Positions 1-8,480 are shown, counted from the first letter of the stretch. The stretch: DNA of 29,051 bases from an uncultured Selenomonadales bacterium (GCA_937901445.1 CALDHY010000005.1:1-29051); one strand, 5' to 3'. Numbers and translations are program-made. The notes: generated by a model not told the origin, from the sequence alone.

Positions 1-83
1 TCCGAAAAACTACTATCTCCCAGAAGCCCGCGACTAAGAGAGCACGCCAGCTAACGCAGCCGCGCAAGTCGTGGGTGGTTCAC
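1..83 (+). mobile_element. Right end of an IS200/IS605-type (TnpB) element with omegaRNA-like hairpin
   Basis: The first 83 bases do not resemble the neighbouring DNA. A 9-bp stem is formed by CCCGCGACT (27-35) and AGTCGTGGG (67-75) with one G-U pair, and it is followed by GGTTCAC ending at 83. A GTCGTGGG stem followed by a TTCAC end is, from memory, typical of the 3' end of TnpB elements, where the omegaRNA scaffold overlaps the end of tnpB and the guide is read from flanking DNA. If so, bases 84 to about 103 would be the guide. A multicopy insertion sequence also explains why the contig starts here. I could not compare it with a database, and only the extreme end is present. Confidence 0.45.
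2..37 (+). CDS. Possible C-terminal tail of a TnpB protein (partial)
   Basis: An open frame entering from the contig edge reads PKNYYLPEARD and stops at TAA (35-37), inside the left arm of the omegaRNA-like hairpin. Overlap between the tnpB 3' end and the omegaRNA scaffold is known in this family, so position and arrangement fit. Eleven residues are too few to identify a protein on their own, and the call rests on the adjoining element end. Confidence 0.25.
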   Translation, partial: PKNYYLPEARD

Positions 84-108
84 AAAAAATATTTTCGTGT
101 AAAATAAA

Positions 109-139
109 AGCCGCTTGAAATTTGGCGGCTATTTTTTTA
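109..139. terminator. Bidirectional rho-independent terminator
   Basis: AGCCGC (109-114) pairs with GCGGCT (125-130). A T-rich run follows on the plus strand, and an A-rich run precedes the stem so that the minus-strand transcript also ends in U. It lies just beyond the stop of the minus-strand sulfatase gene and would end that transcript, and would also block anything entering from the left-end mobile element. Confidence 0.7.
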
Positions 140-2122
140 TTGGTTGATGTCAAAATTTAAATCGTGTTTTATAATCCACGAAGTAACCGTACGAACGGCA
201 GAAATAACTTTTTCGGCGTTGGCGCGCTCTTCAGCAAGATTGACGCTCTTTAAATCTGCAGAGGCAACGTGCGGCAAAATTTCTATGGCGTCGCTGTCAA
301 TTTTCCCTGCAGTACTTTCAGTTAAAAAAACGTCATTATTAAACGCCACGCCAAAACTTTCAAACAAACTCGGCGCAATGGAATAATATTTAAAACCTTC
401 CGGCGCAATTAATTCAATAATCGTCGGTACAATCGAAGTATGCCCGCCAACAACGTCCGGCGGCAAAATTTCTTTGTCAATTCCCGCGCCGTACATTACA
501 AAAGGAACGCTTTGATGTTCAAAAATCGTCGGGTGCGTGCTCGGGTCAACCCTTACCGCGTGATCGCCCGTTACGATAAACAAACTTTCAGGATATTTTT
601 CACTGACGCGCCGAATAAATTCAGTTATGACTTTATCCATATACCAATAGTGCCCGAGTTCAACCGCCAAAGTTTCGGCATTGGGAACATTGGGCATTTT
701 TTTTATTTCTGCCAAAATTTTTTCAACGTCAAAACCTTCAGCCGCTAAGTCTAATTTGTACGGCGGATGGTTAGTCGTTGTCATTATAAAATGAACTGTA
801 GGAGGCTCAATGTCTAATTTTTTTTCAATCGCTTTAAAAAGGTCTTCGTCTTTTGCGCCCCACGTTGTCAATTTCGGCGCGTTTAAATCAGGGAAACCGT
901 AAAAAGTGCTGAAGTCCTGCGCGAGAGCCATTTTTGAAATATTTTCCCAGCCGGGCATCCCGCCATACCAAAAATCAACACTGTAACCAAGTTTTCTTAA
1001 AGGCGGCGCGGCGGCAGAAATATAAACTTGCTCATAAGTTTTCGGCTGATAATTTACGTGAATGTTGACTTCAGGCAAGCCGGTTATCATTCCGGTAATT
1101 GCAACTGAAGTAAAATCGCCGTTAGGCATAAAATTTCGGCTGTAGTAGCAATTTTTTTCGGCAATTAAAGATTTAAGCCCGTCCGAAATGTGCAGGTTTT
1201 CATACTTGCCGAGAAGCGGCCACTGCATAAAAGTTTCACCCAAAATTATAAAAATGTGACGCGGCTTTTCGATACGCGCGCCGCTTGCAATTTTTTCAAG
1301 ATAAGGCGCGAGGTTATCGTCAATTAAATCAGTTTTGCCGGAAATTAATTGTGCACTTTCCAAAATTTTATTTTCATCAACGCCGGAAATAATTCCCGCG
1401 CCCATATATTTTGACATTGTGTAAGCGCGGTACATTGCCTGCCCGTCGTCCAAAATACATTCATTCAAAAAATTGTCTGAAGTTACAGCGGCGTTTTCCC
1501 AGTGAATCCCGTTGGCGTATGTCAAACTGCCGCCGAATCTTACAAAAACTGCAAACACTCCAATAAAAATTAAAAGTGCCGCCGTAAAAATAAATTTCGT
1601 AAATGAATTTTTAAAATCAGGCAACGGTAAAGTTTTTAGCATTAAAAATCGACTGACTATCGCAATACAAATCAGCGTTAAAAATATCGCAAGCGGCAGC
1701 CGCCATAAAAGCCCGTATTCTTGAACAATCATTGACAATATCGAAAAAATATCGTCGTTCAAGCCGCGCACAACTTCAATTCCGAATGTGGCGTTAAATT
1801 CTTGATAGTACGGGAACCGCGCCATGAATAAAATTGAAAATATCAGCGACGCCACCGCGCCAATAAAAACTCTGACGCTCGGTATTAATCCCAAAAAAGT
1901 TACAAAGACAAAGGAAATTGCCGTTACAATTCCCGCCGTTTTCAAACTCAAGCGCAAGCCTTCAAAAAGTGCCGTCTGAATCTGCGCGGCGGTTGAATCT
2001 TCTGCAATGTAGTCTGACATTATCCAGATAAATAACGCGCGGTAAATTTCCAACAAAATTAAAATAAAAATAAACAGGCGAAAATCCCGTTGCACGTTGT
2101 CCCAAAATTTTTTTAGTTTCAA
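137..2122 (-). CDS. LtaS-like membrane sulfatase / phosphoglycerol transferase
   Basis: A 661-residue membrane protein of the alkaline phosphatase/sulfatase superfamily, LtaS-like group. About five transmembrane segments occupy the first 200 residues (roughly 13-33, 61-80, 86-101, 138-160, 176-195), followed by a large extracytoplasmic enzyme domain. Family landmarks are visible: the metal-binding GET near 295-297, the probable nucleophile Thr338 in NGDFTS, the NHPPY segment, and the TGDH metal motif at Asp520-His521. Known relatives move glycerol-phosphate or phosphoethanolamine groups onto lipids or glycans; the acceptor cannot be told here. The start is TTG at 2122 with GGGAGA upstream. 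It is divergent from the YitT gene and ends at a terminator. In a diderm firmicute the product need not be lipoteichoic acid. Confidence 0.85.
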   Translation of the reverse strand: MKLKKFWDNVQRDFRLFIFILILLEIYRALFIWIMSDYIAEDSTAAQIQTALFEGLRLSLKTAGIVTAISFVFVTFLGLIPSVRVFIGAVASLIFSILFMARFPYYQEFNATFGIEVVRGLNDDIFSILSMIVQEYGLLWRLPLAIFLTLICIAIVSRFLMLKTLPLPDFKNSFTKFIFTAALLIFIGVFAVFVRFGGSLTYANGIHWENAAVTSDNFLNECILDDGQAMYRAYTMSKYMGAGIISGVDENKILESAQLISGKTDLIDDNLAPYLEKIASGARIEKPRHIFIILGETFMQWPLLGKYENLHISDGLKSLIAEKNCYYSRNFMPNGDFTSVAITGMITGLPEVNIHVNYQPKTYEQVYISAAAPPLRKLGYSVDFWYGGMPGWENISKMALAQDFSTFYGFPDLNAPKLTTWGAKDEDLFKAIEKKLDIEPPTVHFIMTTTNHPPYKLDLAAEGFDVEKILAEIKKMPNVPNAETLAVELGHYWYMDKVITEFIRRVSEKYPESLFIVTGDHAVRVDPSTHPTIFEHQSVPFVMYGAGIDKEILPPDVVGGHTSIVPTIIELIAPEGFKYYSIAPSLFESFGVAFNNDVFLTESTAGKIDSDAIEILPHVASADLKSVNLAEERANAEKVISAVRTVTSWIIKHDLNFDINQ

Positions 2123-2155
2123 ATTTAAAATCTCCCGTAAGTTTGATAGGAAAAA

Positions 2156-2184
2156 ATTTTATATCAGTAAAAAAATTTCGTCAA
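2156..2184 (-). promoter_or_regulatory. Sigma-A-type promoter for the LtaS-like gene
   Basis: On the minus strand TTGACG (2184-2179) is separated by 17 nt from TAAAAT (2161-2156), about 30 nt ahead of the TTG start. An overlapping TATAAA gives a 15-nt alternative. Confidence 0.6.
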
Positions 2185-2196
2185 TCTAAAATCTAT

Positions 2197-2224
2197 TTCA
2201 CAAAATAAAAAATGGTGTTATAAT
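2197..2224 (+). promoter_or_regulatory. Sigma-A-type promoter for the YitT gene
   Basis: TTCACA (2197-2202), 16-nt spacer, perfect TATAAT (2219-2224). The start codon follows 30 nt later. Together with the minus-strand promoter at 2156-2184 it forms a compact divergent promoter region. Confidence 0.65.
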
Positions 2225-2253
2225 AGGCGCGCTGTTTGTTGGGAGGGATTTTT

Positions 2254-3132
2254 TTGAGATTAACCGCCGTAATTGCAAAGTCGAATATTTTAAGATATTT
2301 CGGCATGACTTTCGGCTGTTTAATCGCCGCGTGTTCAATAAATTTGTTCGTAGTACCGAGCCGCCTTTTGACGGGCGGCGTTACGGGTATTGCAATGATA
2401 GTTTATTATTTGGCGGAACTGCCTATAGGTATTCAAACTTTTGTTTACAATATCCCTTTGCTTATTGCCTCGTACAAACTTTTGGGCAAAGAGTATACAA
2501 TCGACGTTATAATAGGTACGGTAATTTTTTCAGCTTGTATTGACGCAATGAAATTTTTGAATGCTTACGCGCCGGTTAATGATTTAATGTTGGCGTCGAT
2601 TTACGGCGGAATTTTTAATGGTATTGGTTACGGGATTGTTTTTCGTATGAATGGAAGTACCGGCGGCTTTGACATTTTGGGGGCGATTGTAAAGAAATTC
2701 TACTCAATGAATATGGGTTCAACGATTTTTGCTTTTAACTGTTGTATTGTCAGTATTGCAGGATTTTTATTTGGGATTCAACCCGCGCTTTTTACCTTAA
2801 TTTGTATGTATGTTACGTCTCAAGTTACGGATAAAGTTATTGTCGGATTGAACGAAAGAAAAGCCGTATTGATAGTTTCAGAAAAGGCGGCAGATATTGC
2901 CGAAGCAATTATGTATGAAGTCAGGCGCGGCGTAACTTTTTTTCACGGGCAGGGAGCTTACAGCGGCAATGAACGGCAAGTAATCATGGTCGCGCTTAGT
3001 CTTACCGAAATTGCAAAACTAAAATTAATTATTGATACGCTTGATAAAAATGCTTTTTTTATTATGATGTCGGCAAATGAAGTAATGGGACGCGGCTTCA
3101 CTCTTCCGCGCCAAACTAAGGAATTTAAATAA
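2254..3132 (+). CDS. YitT family membrane protein
   Basis: A 292-residue protein of the YitT/DUF161 family. The N-terminal part has about five hydrophobic segments with small-residue motifs (LLTGGVTGIAM near the start, NGSTGGFDILG in the middle). The last 90 residues form the soluble YitT C-terminal (DUF2179) domain, recognisable from GVTFFHGQGAYSG and the closing ANEVMGRGF. The molecular function of the family is not established, and transport has been suggested. I chose TTG at 2254 because GGGAGGG (2241-2247) lies six bases ahead; an in-frame TTG at 2236 would place that ribosome-binding site inside the gene. The stop codon TAA runs into a short heptad-like stretch before the next gene. Confidence 0.85.
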   Translation: MRLTAVIAKSNILRYFGMTFGCLIAACSINLFVVPSRLLTGGVTGIAMIVYYLAELPIGIQTFVYNIPLLIASYKLLGKEYTIDVIIGTVIFSACIDAMKFLNAYAPVNDLMLASIYGGIFNGIGYGIVFRMNGSTGGFDILGAIVKKFYSMNMGSTIFAFNCCIVSIAGFLFGIQPALFTLICMYVTSQVTDKVIVGLNERKAVLIVSEKAADIAEAIMYEVRRGVTFFHGQGAYSGNERQVIMVALSLTEIAKLKLIIDTLDKNAFFIMMSANEVMGRGFTLPRQTKEFK

Positions 3133-3164
3133 AGGTTAGGGATTAACTGAAAGGAGATTTTCCA
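3130..3164 (+). promoter_or_regulatory. Degenerate intercistronic element ahead of the hydrolase gene
   Basis: After the YitT stop, two heptad-like units (TAAAGGT, TAGGGAT) are followed by AACTGAAAGGAGATTTT. This matches the loop and right arm of the Shine-Dalgarno hairpins ahead of greA and mmdA, except for the first loop base. The left arm is GGGATT rather than AAAAATC, so only a weak, wobble-rich stem is possible. It still supplies GAAAGGAG eight bases ahead of the TTG start. Confidence 0.4.
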
Positions 3165-3899
3165 TTGGAAATTGTTTATCTGCTAAACAGCGGATTTATG
3201 ATTAAAGATGAACAAACGTTGCTGATTTTTGATGACTACGAAGACCCGGCAAGTGTTGTAGACCGCGCAATTAATAAAGGCAATTTTGAACATTTATATA
3301 TTTTTGCGAGCCACGCACATTTTGACCACTTCGACACGCACATTAGAGCCTATGCAAAACAAGTTACACGCTACATTTTCAGCAACGATATTAAACGCAC
3401 CAAGCGCGTAAAAATTTTCCCCGCCGACGATATTACCTTTATGAGAAAATACAGCGAATGGCAGGGCGAAGGTATTAAAGTTTGGACGTACGATTCAACG
3501 GATGTTGGAGTTTCTTTTTTGGTTGAAACTGATTCAGGCGCAAGAATTTTTCACGCCGGCGATTTTAATTGGTGGCATTGGGAAGCAGATACAGCGGAAA
3601 ATAAAATTTTGGCTAAAAGAGTTTTTGAAAAGCAGTTGAAACGAATGAAAGGGCTTGAAGTTGACGTGGCTTTTTTCCCTGTTGACGGGCGGCTCGGCAG
3701 TTCTCAAGAATTGGGCGTTACCGAATTTGTAAAAAATACTGAAGCAAAGTCTTTGGTTGCAATGCACCGCGTAAATTATCCAATGTGGACGCCTTCATAT
3801 AAATTTCAACTGGAAACTACGCCTTTACCAATTTGGTCACCCGTTAAACCCGGCGAAAAACGCCTTTTCATTGACAATAAATTTATTTCTAAGGGCTAG
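3165..3899 (+). CDS. Metallo-beta-lactamase-fold metal-dependent hydrolase
   Basis: A 244-residue MBL-fold protein. The metal signature HxHxDH is at His50, His52, Asp54 and His55 (SHAHFDHFD). Later ligands are likely in HAGDFN and AMHRVNYP. There is no signal peptide, so it is probably cytoplasmic. This resembles UlaG-like or general metal-dependent hydrolases, but the substrate cannot be deduced. The start is TTG with GAAAGGAG eight bases upstream. The last codons, including the TAG stop, are shared with the heptad array that precedes greA, suggesting that the array abuts or has overwritten the original 3' end. Confidence 0.8.
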   Translation: MEIVYLLNSGFMIKDEQTLLIFDDYEDPASVVDRAINKGNFEHLYIFASHAHFDHFDTHIRAYAKQVTRYIFSNDIKRTKRVKIFPADDITFMRKYSEWQGEGIKVWTYDSTDVGVSFLVETDSGARIFHAGDFNWWHWEADTAENKILAKRVFEKQLKRMKGLEVDVAFFPVDGRLGSSQELGVTEFVKNTEAKSLVAMHRVNYPMWTPSYKFQLETTPLPIWSPVKPGEKRLFIDNKFISKG

Positions 3900-3958
3900 G
3901 GGCTAGGGCTAGGGAAATAAAAAAATCCTTAACCCTTAATCCTTAATTCTTAGCCCTT
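3893..3958 (+). repeat. Heptad-repeat hairpin between hydrolase gene and greA
   Basis: The left arm has about four units of the type CTAGGGG (one is 6 nt) and begins inside the coding sequence, using its TAG as part of a unit. After an A-rich loop, the right arm has five inverse units of the type CCTTAAT. The arms can pair imperfectly, with many G-U pairs. The element passes directly into the Shine-Dalgarno hairpin of greA. Confidence 0.7.
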
Positions 3959-3985
3959 AAAAAACTGACTGAAAGGAAGTTTTTT
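3959..3985 (+). promoter_or_regulatory. Shine-Dalgarno hairpin of greA
   Basis: Left arm AAAAAACT (3959-3966), 11-nt loop GACTGAAAGGA (3967-3977), right arm AGTTTTTT (3978-3985): eight perfect pairs. The loop can tighten further: C and T pair with A and G around a GAA triloop, leaving a tandem G-A mismatch. The ribosome-binding purines lie on the 3' side, so folding could modulate translation. ATG follows at 3988. Confidence 0.65.
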
Positions 3986-3987
3986 CT

Positions 3988-4455
3988 ATGGCTGAAAAAA
4001 AAGTAATGTTGACGCAGGAAGGCTACGACAACCTTGTAAAAAAACTTGAGAATTTTAAAAGCGTCCGCAGAATGGAAATTGCTGACAGATTAAAGGCGGC
4101 TATTGCACTCGGCGATCTTAGCGAAAATTCAGAGTACACTGACGCCAAAAACGAACAGGCTTTTCTTGAGGGCGAAATTGTAGCCCTTGAAAATCAAATT
4201 CGTAACAGTGTAATTATTCACGATGAAGGCGGCGATATAGTTGCGCTCGGCAGTACCGTTAAAATTCGTTTTCCGGAAGGCGAAGAGGAAACTTATACAA
4301 TCGTTGGTTCAACTGAAGCGGACCCCGATGAAGGCAGAATTTCTGATGAATCGCCGCTCGGTACTGCGCTTATTGGACAAAGTGCGGGCAGTGTCGTACA
4401 AGTTCACGCGCCAAATAATAAAATTTTAGAATATACAATTCTTGAAATTAAATAA
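3988..4455 (+). CDS. greA: Transcription elongation factor GreA
   Basis: 155 residues, close to the usual GreA length. The N-terminal half (about 1-75) is the antiparallel coiled coil that enters the RNA polymerase secondary channel, with the conserved ALGDLSENSEYTDAK segment whose acidic tip stimulates cleavage of backtracked RNA. The C-terminal half is the FKBP-like globular domain, with SPLGTALIGQ. It acts in the cytoplasm on RNA polymerase. Translation would start inside the paired 5' hairpin region. lysS follows after 24 nt, and greA-lysS neighbours are common in firmicutes, so the two are probably cotranscribed. Confidence 0.95.
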   Translation: MAEKKVMLTQEGYDNLVKKLENFKSVRRMEIADRLKAAIALGDLSENSEYTDAKNEQAFLEGEIVALENQIRNSVIIHDEGGDIVALGSTVKIRFPEGEEETYTIVGSTEADPDEGRISDESPLGTALIGQSAGSVVQVHAPNNKILEYTILEIK

Positions 4456-4479
4456 CAAAAATTTTAAAGAGGTTTTTTT

Positions 4480-5979
4480 ATGGCAAAAAATATACAGGAA
4501 CAAACGCCGCCCGTTGACGAAAATATTTTGATACAGGCGCGCAAAGATAAATTGAACGCCTTCATTGAAAAGGGCGTTGCTCCTTTCGGTCATCGCTACG
4601 ACGTCACGCACCACGCGGCAGATATTCGCGCAGAATTCGGCAACATTGAAAACGAACAAGACGCGGGCGAAGTTCAAATTGCCGGGCGTTTAATGGCGAT
4701 ACGCGGGCACGGCAAGGCAAGTTTCGGAACTTTGGCAGATCGTACCGGCAACATTCAAATTTATTTCAAGCTTGATATTTTGGGTGAAGAAAAATATTCG
4801 CAGTTCAAACTTTTGGATATTGGCGATATTATCGGACTGCGCGGGCAAGTTTTCAAAACCAAGCGCGGCGAATTAACCGTGCGCGTTGAAGATTTTGATT
4901 TACTGTCTAAGTCATTGCGCCCGTTGCCGGAAAAGTTTCACGGCTTGAAAGATGTTGAAATTCGCTATCGTCAACGCTACTTAGATTTAATTGTTAATCC
5001 TGAAGTTAGAGAAACTTTTTTAAAGCGCACAAAAATTATTCAAGCCATACGCCAATATTTGGACGAAAGAAATTTTGTCGAAGTTGAAACGCCTATTCTT
5101 TCGACAATCGCAGGCGGCGCGGCGGCGCGTCCTTTCATTACGCACCATAATACTTTAGATATTGATTTATATTTGAGAATTGCAACCGAATTAAATTTGA
5201 AACGCTTGATTGTCGGCGGCTTTGAAAGAGTTTATGAAATTGGCAGGATTTTCAGAAATGAAGGGATGGATAACCGCCACAATCCCGAATTTACAAGCGT
5301 TGAAATTTATCAAGCTTACGGCGATTATAACGATTTAATTGACGTTACGGAGGGTATTTGTTGCCTTGCCGCCGAAAAAGTTTTGGGCACAACTAAAATT
5401 ACTTATCAGGGCGTCGAAATGGATTTAAAGAATCCCCCGCGTATTTCAATGAATGACGCAGTAAAAAATAAAACCGGCAAAGATTTTCTGTCCTGCGCGA
5501 CGGTTGAGGAAGCCCGCGCAATGGCTGATGAAATTGGCGTACCCTATGAAAAACGTTTTGGAATTGGCGGGATTTTGAACGCGGTATTTGAAGCAAAAGT
5601 TGAAGAAGATTTAATTCAACCGATTTTTATAACAGGGCATCCTACCGAAATTTCGCCGCTTGCCAAAAAGAATCCTGACGACCCGCGCATCACAGACAGA
5701 TTTGAATTTTTTGTTTACGGGCGGGAACTTGCAAACGGCTTTACAGAATTGAATGATCCTATCGACCAAAAGGCGCGTTTTGAGGAACAATTAAAGGCGC
5801 GTGAAGCCGGCGACGATGAAGCGCACGTAATGGATACAGATTTTATTTGCGCGCTTGAATACGGCTTGCCACCGACGGGCGGACTCGGTATTGGCGTTGA
5901 CAGATTGGTTATGTTTTTGACTGATTCGCCGTCAATTCGTGACGTGTTGCTTTTCCCGACAATGAAAGTTATTGAATAA
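4480..5979 (+). CDS. lysS: Lysyl-tRNA synthetase, class II
   Basis: A 499-residue LysRS that charges tRNA-Lys using ATP. The N-terminal OB-fold anticodon-binding domain (about 55-150) includes [15 protein letters not shown]. The class II catalytic core follows, with motif 1 around [11 protein letters not shown], motif 2 at about 255-272 ([18 protein letters not shown]) and motif 3 at about 468-479 ([12 protein letters not shown]). The lysine-pocket segment [10 protein letters not shown] is present where many relatives have VEVSPLAKRN. The ATG is preceded by AAAGAGG. No T-box or other leader fits in the 24-nt gap behind greA. The stop TAA is the first stop triplet of the heptad array ahead of serA. 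Confidence 0.96.
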   Translation: MAKNIQEQTPPVDENILIQARKDKLNAFIEKGVAPFGHRYDVTHHAADIRAEFGNIENEQDAGEVQIAGRLMAIRGHGKASFGTLADRTGNIQIYFKLDILGEEKYSQFKLLDIGDIIGLRGQVFKTKRGELTVRVEDFDLLSKSLRPLPEKFHGLKDVEIRYRQRYLDLIVNPEVRETFLKRTKIIQAIRQYLDERNFVEVETPILSTIAGGAAARPFITHHNTLDIDLYLRIATELNLKRLIVGGFERVYEIGRIFRNEGMDNRHNPEFTSVEIYQAYGDYNDLIDVTEGICCLAAEKVLGTTKITYQGVEMDLKNPPRISMNDAVKNKTGKDFLSCATVEEARAMADEIGVPYEKRFGIGGILNAVFEAKVEEDLIQPIFITGHPTEISPLAKKNPDDPRITDRFEFFVYGRELANGFTELNDPIDQKARFEEQLKAREAGDDEAHVMDTDFICALEYGLPPTGGLGIGVDRLVMFLTDSPSIRDVLLFPTMKVIE

Positions 5980-6052
5980 GGGTTAAGGATTACGGGCTAA
6001 GGGCTAAGGATTTTAATTTTCCATAGTCCTTAATCCTTATTCCTTAATCCTT
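5977..6052 (+). repeat. Heptad-repeat hairpin between lysS and serA
   Basis: It starts at the lysS stop codon. The left arm has about five units such as AAGGATT and AAGGGCT (5977 to about 6011). The right arm has four inverse units such as CCTTAAT (6028-6055), the last of which runs into the next hairpin. Arms pair imperfectly around an AT-rich loop. Every unit on the left carries TAA or an equivalent triplet. Confidence 0.7.
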
Positions 6053-6077
6053 AAAAATCGACCGAAGGGAGATTTTT
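6053..6077 (+). promoter_or_regulatory. Shine-Dalgarno hairpin of serA
   Basis: AAAAATC (6053-6059) pairs perfectly with GATTTTT (6071-6077) around the loop GACCGAAGGGA (6060-6070). Compared with greA, loop positions 4 and 8 change together (T/A to C/G), which keeps the inner pair. ATG is at 6080. Confidence 0.65.
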
Positions 6078-6079
6078 CA

Positions 6080-7654
6080 ATGTACAATGTTTTAGCCGTT
6101 GACGGCATAGCCGCTGAAGGTATAGAAATTCTCAAGAAAAATTTTAACGTCGAAGTTCACGATAAAATTTCTGCAGCTGAACTTTTAGAAATTATACCGA
6201 AATTTGACGCGCTTATAGTTCGTTCGGCGTCAAAAGTTACTGCTGAAGTTATCAACCGCGCCGAAAATCTTAAAATCATTGGTCGCGCAGGCGTAGGCGT
6301 TGACAATATCGATATAAAAGCTGCAACCGAGCGTGGAATTATCGTTATAAATTCGCCGGACGGAAATACAATCGCCGCAACCGAGCATACTTTTGCAATG
6401 ATGGCGGCACTTTCCAGAAATATCCCGCAAGCCAATAAAACCATGCACGCGGGCGGCTGGGACAGAAAAAAATTCGTCGGCGTCGAATTGCGCAATAAAA
6501 CTTTAGCTGTAATTGGATTGGGCAGAATCGGCGCGGGTGTTGCAAAACGTGCACAAGCCTTTGAAATGAATGTAATTGCTTACGATCCTTTTGTAAGTAA
6601 TGAACGCGCTGAAAGTCTCGGCGTCAAAATTGTTGAACTTGACGAACTTTTCAAAACTGCAGATTTTATTACAGTGCATATGCCGCTTACCAAGCAAACT
6701 GAAAACATGATAACGCTTGAAAAAATGAAAATGATGAAGCCTACAACGCGGCTGATTAACTGCGCGCGCGGCGGGATTATTAACGAAAACGATTTAGCCG
6801 TTGCACTGAAAGAAAAAATTATTGCGGGCGCGGCTATTGACGTTTACACAACTGAACCGCTTGTTGAAAATTCGCCGTTCCGTGAACTCGACAATATAAT
6901 TTTGACGCCACATTTGGGAGCCTCGACGATTGAGGCGCAAATTGGAGTTTCGCTTGACGTTGCAACAGGAATTGTTGACGCGCTGAATAATCGCCCTGTT
7001 ACAACTGCCGTAAATATGCCGCACATTCCCGCGCACGTCCTCAAAAAACTTGCGCCTTATACAACGCTTGCAGAAAGATTAGGGCGCACAATTACCGCAC
7101 TTAGCAAAGAGCCGGTCGCAAATGTTGAAGTAAAAATTAACGGCAAAATTGCTGAAGAAAATACCGCGCTTATTTCAACTTCAGTACTTAAGGGCGTTTT
7201 GTCAACCGCGCTTGAACACGTTAATTTAGTCAATGCAAATTTGCTCGCGCAGGACAGGGGAATTAAACTTTCTGAAACTACGTCGAACGTGGCGGGCGAT
7301 TTTTCAAATACCGTTACAGTTTCTGCAAATGGAAATTCTGTTACGGGGACGCTTTTTGGCAACGAAGGGCGAATTGTTGAAATAAATAAATTCCGCGTCG
7401 ACGTTGACCCGCATTCAAGAATTTTAATTTGTCCGCACATTAACCGCCCCGGCGTCATTGGTGAAGTTGGTACAATTTTGGCTGACTACAACATAAATAT
7501 TTCGAGTATGCAAGTCGGCAAAACTGATATTGGCGGTACAAATTTAATGGTCTTGACTGTTGACAATCCAATTTCCCGCGCCGTGATTGATAAGGTTAGA
7601 AGTTCAGAGGCAATCTTTGACGCTACATTGGTTGCCTTCGACGATGCAGAATAA
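6080..7654 (+). CDS. serA: D-3-phosphoglycerate dehydrogenase
   Basis: A 524-residue long-form SerA, which oxidises 3-phosphoglycerate with NAD in the first step of serine synthesis. The NAD-binding GLGRIG is at about 146-151. Substrate and catalytic segments are visible: RAGVGVDN, NCARGGIINE, a catalytic Glu in the YTTEP area and His in TPHLGAST. An intervening domain (about 310-440) is followed by a C-terminal ACT domain from about residue 448 (HINRPGVIGEVG), the usual site of serine feedback. The gene stands alone in the pathway here. Its 5' leader is the heptad array plus Shine-Dalgarno hairpin, and comEA follows nearly without a gap. Confidence 0.95.
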   Translation: MYNVLAVDGIAAEGIEILKKNFNVEVHDKISAAELLEIIPKFDALIVRSASKVTAEVINRAENLKIIGRAGVGVDNIDIKAATERGIIVINSPDGNTIAATEHTFAMMAALSRNIPQANKTMHAGGWDRKKFVGVELRNKTLAVIGLGRIGAGVAKRAQAFEMNVIAYDPFVSNERAESLGVKIVELDELFKTADFITVHMPLTKQTENMITLEKMKMMKPTTRLINCARGGIINENDLAVALKEKIIAGAAIDVYTTEPLVENSPFRELDNIILTPHLGASTIEAQIGVSLDVATGIVDALNNRPVTTAVNMPHIPAHVLKKLAPYTTLAERLGRTITALSKEPVANVEVKINGKIAEENTALISTSVLKGVLSTALEHVNLVNANLLAQDRGIKLSETTSNVAGDFSNTVTVSANGNSVTGTLFGNEGRIVEINKFRVDVDPHSRILICPHINRPGVIGEVGTILADYNINISSMQVGKTDIGGTNLMVLTVDNPISRAVIDKVRSSEAIFDATLVAFDDAE

Positions 7655-7663
7655 TTGAACGCC

Positions 7664-8239
7664 ATGAGAAATAAAATTATTTTTAGTGTAAGTTTAGTCG
7701 TCATAATTTTGGCGGCTTTTTTTATATACAGCGAAAATTCAAAGGAAGTACAAATTGCAGAAAATATCCCGCCGCCGAAAAAAGAAATTAGCGTTTATGT
7801 TTCAGGGCAAGTTAAAACGCCTGCAGTTGTAAGGCTTGAAGATAACGGCAACTTGCGCGCGGTTGACGCGGTAAACGCAGTCGGCGGCTTGACTGATTTA
7901 GCTGATACTGAAATTGTAAATCTTGCCGAGCCGCTTTTTGACGGGCAACATATTCATATACCAACTAAAGAAATTTTTTTGCAGGAAATTCCCGCCGCGT
8001 CAAATTCTCCAACAGGTAAATCTTTTGGCGGAGTCGCGCAGGGCAATTTGATTAATATAAATACTGCTGACGAAAAAGAATTACAAAATATTCGCGGCGT
8101 CGGTCCGGTTATCGCAGGGCGAATTGTTGAGTACCGCACGAATAACGGCGCGTTTCAATCTATCGAAGAAATAAAAAAAGTACGCGGTATCGGCGAAAAA
8201 ACTTTTGAAAAAATGAAGGATTCTATCACTGTAAATTGA
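7664..8239 (+). CDS. comEA: ComEA-like competence DNA-binding protein
   Basis: About 191 residues. One N-terminal membrane anchor (about 5-22) is followed by an SLBB-type domain (about 40-105, starting SVYVSGQVKTPAVV). A linker leads to a C-terminal helix-hairpin-helix pair (about 128-190) with ININTADEKELQNIRGVG and KKVRGIGEKTF. ComEA binds incoming DNA at the outer face of the cytoplasmic membrane during natural transformation. The gene begins right behind serA without a clear ribosome-binding site; TTG at 7655 is an alternative start touching the serA stop, so translational coupling is likely. No comEB or comEC is in view. A hairpin at 8249-8279 follows. Confidence 0.9.
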   Translation: MRNKIIFSVSLVVIILAAFFIYSENSKEVQIAENIPPPKKEISVYVSGQVKTPAVVRLEDNGNLRAVDAVNAVGGLTDLADTEIVNLAEPLFDGQHIHIPTKEIFLQEIPAASNSPTGKSFGGVAQGNLININTADEKELQNIRGVGPVIAGRIVEYRTNNGAFQSIEEIKKVRGIGEKTFEKMKDSITVN

Positions 8240-8248
8240 AATTTTTGT

Positions 8249-8279
8249 AGAGGCGGGATTTTTGATATTTCTCGCCTCT
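8249..8279 (+). terminator. Hairpin after comEA, possible terminator
   Basis: AGAGGCG (8249-8255) pairs with CGCCTCT (8273-8279) over a 17-nt AT-rich loop. The bases after the stem are GCTTGAAAAATTTTT, so the T run is displaced and termination may be inefficient. Confidence 0.5.
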
Positions 8280-8295
8280 GCTTGAAAAATTTTTC

Positions 8296-8324
8296 TTGCC
8301 AAATTTTAAATTATGAATTATACT
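8296..8324 (+). promoter_or_regulatory. Sigma-A-type promoter inside the comEA-fprA gap
   Basis: TTGCCA (8296-8301), exactly 17 nt, TATACT (8319-8324); each hexamer matches consensus at five of six positions. No gene on this strand starts within 5 kb downstream, so the transcript would be the repeat-bearing segment that ends at the terminator at 8601-8628. Confidence 0.6.
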
Positions 8325-8480
8325 AAAAAAGGCGTGAGGTTGAAAATCCGCGCCGCAGGCGTCAGGACGCCATTTACAGCACTTTTGGAGGCGAAAAACC
8401 CGTGAAATTGTCAGAAAATAATTTCCGCGCCGCAAACCCCTATTTTAGCCCGCATTGCAACGCCATTTACAAGGGCTAGG

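Noticed and set aside
1..83. tmRNA, RNase P RNA or tRNA fragment at the left end
   Set aside because: No conserved segments of those RNAs are visible, and the hairpin plus TTCAC end fits a TnpB element better.
3893..3987. Telomere-like repeats marking a chromosome or plasmid end
   Set aside because: The TTAGGG-like look is coincidental: the units are 7 or 8 nt, lie between genes inside continuous operons and form inverted arms.
4456..4479. Shine-Dalgarno hairpin before lysS
   Set aside because: AAAAA and TTTTT flank an 11-nt segment, but such runs are common in this AT-rich DNA and the GACYGAARGGA loop is absent.
7057..7458. Long antisense frame inside serA, and similar ones inside ftsZ, mmdA, mmdC and tilS
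   Set aside because: They are shadows of strongly supported genes, lack ribosome-binding sites and show no motifs.
8313..8477. Two plus-strand mini-frames of about 25-30 codons (ATG at 8313; GTG near 8401)
   Set aside because: The first lacks a ribosome-binding site and begins within the promoter region. The second has GGAGG at a poor distance. Neither shows recognisable composition; RNA is the simpler reading.
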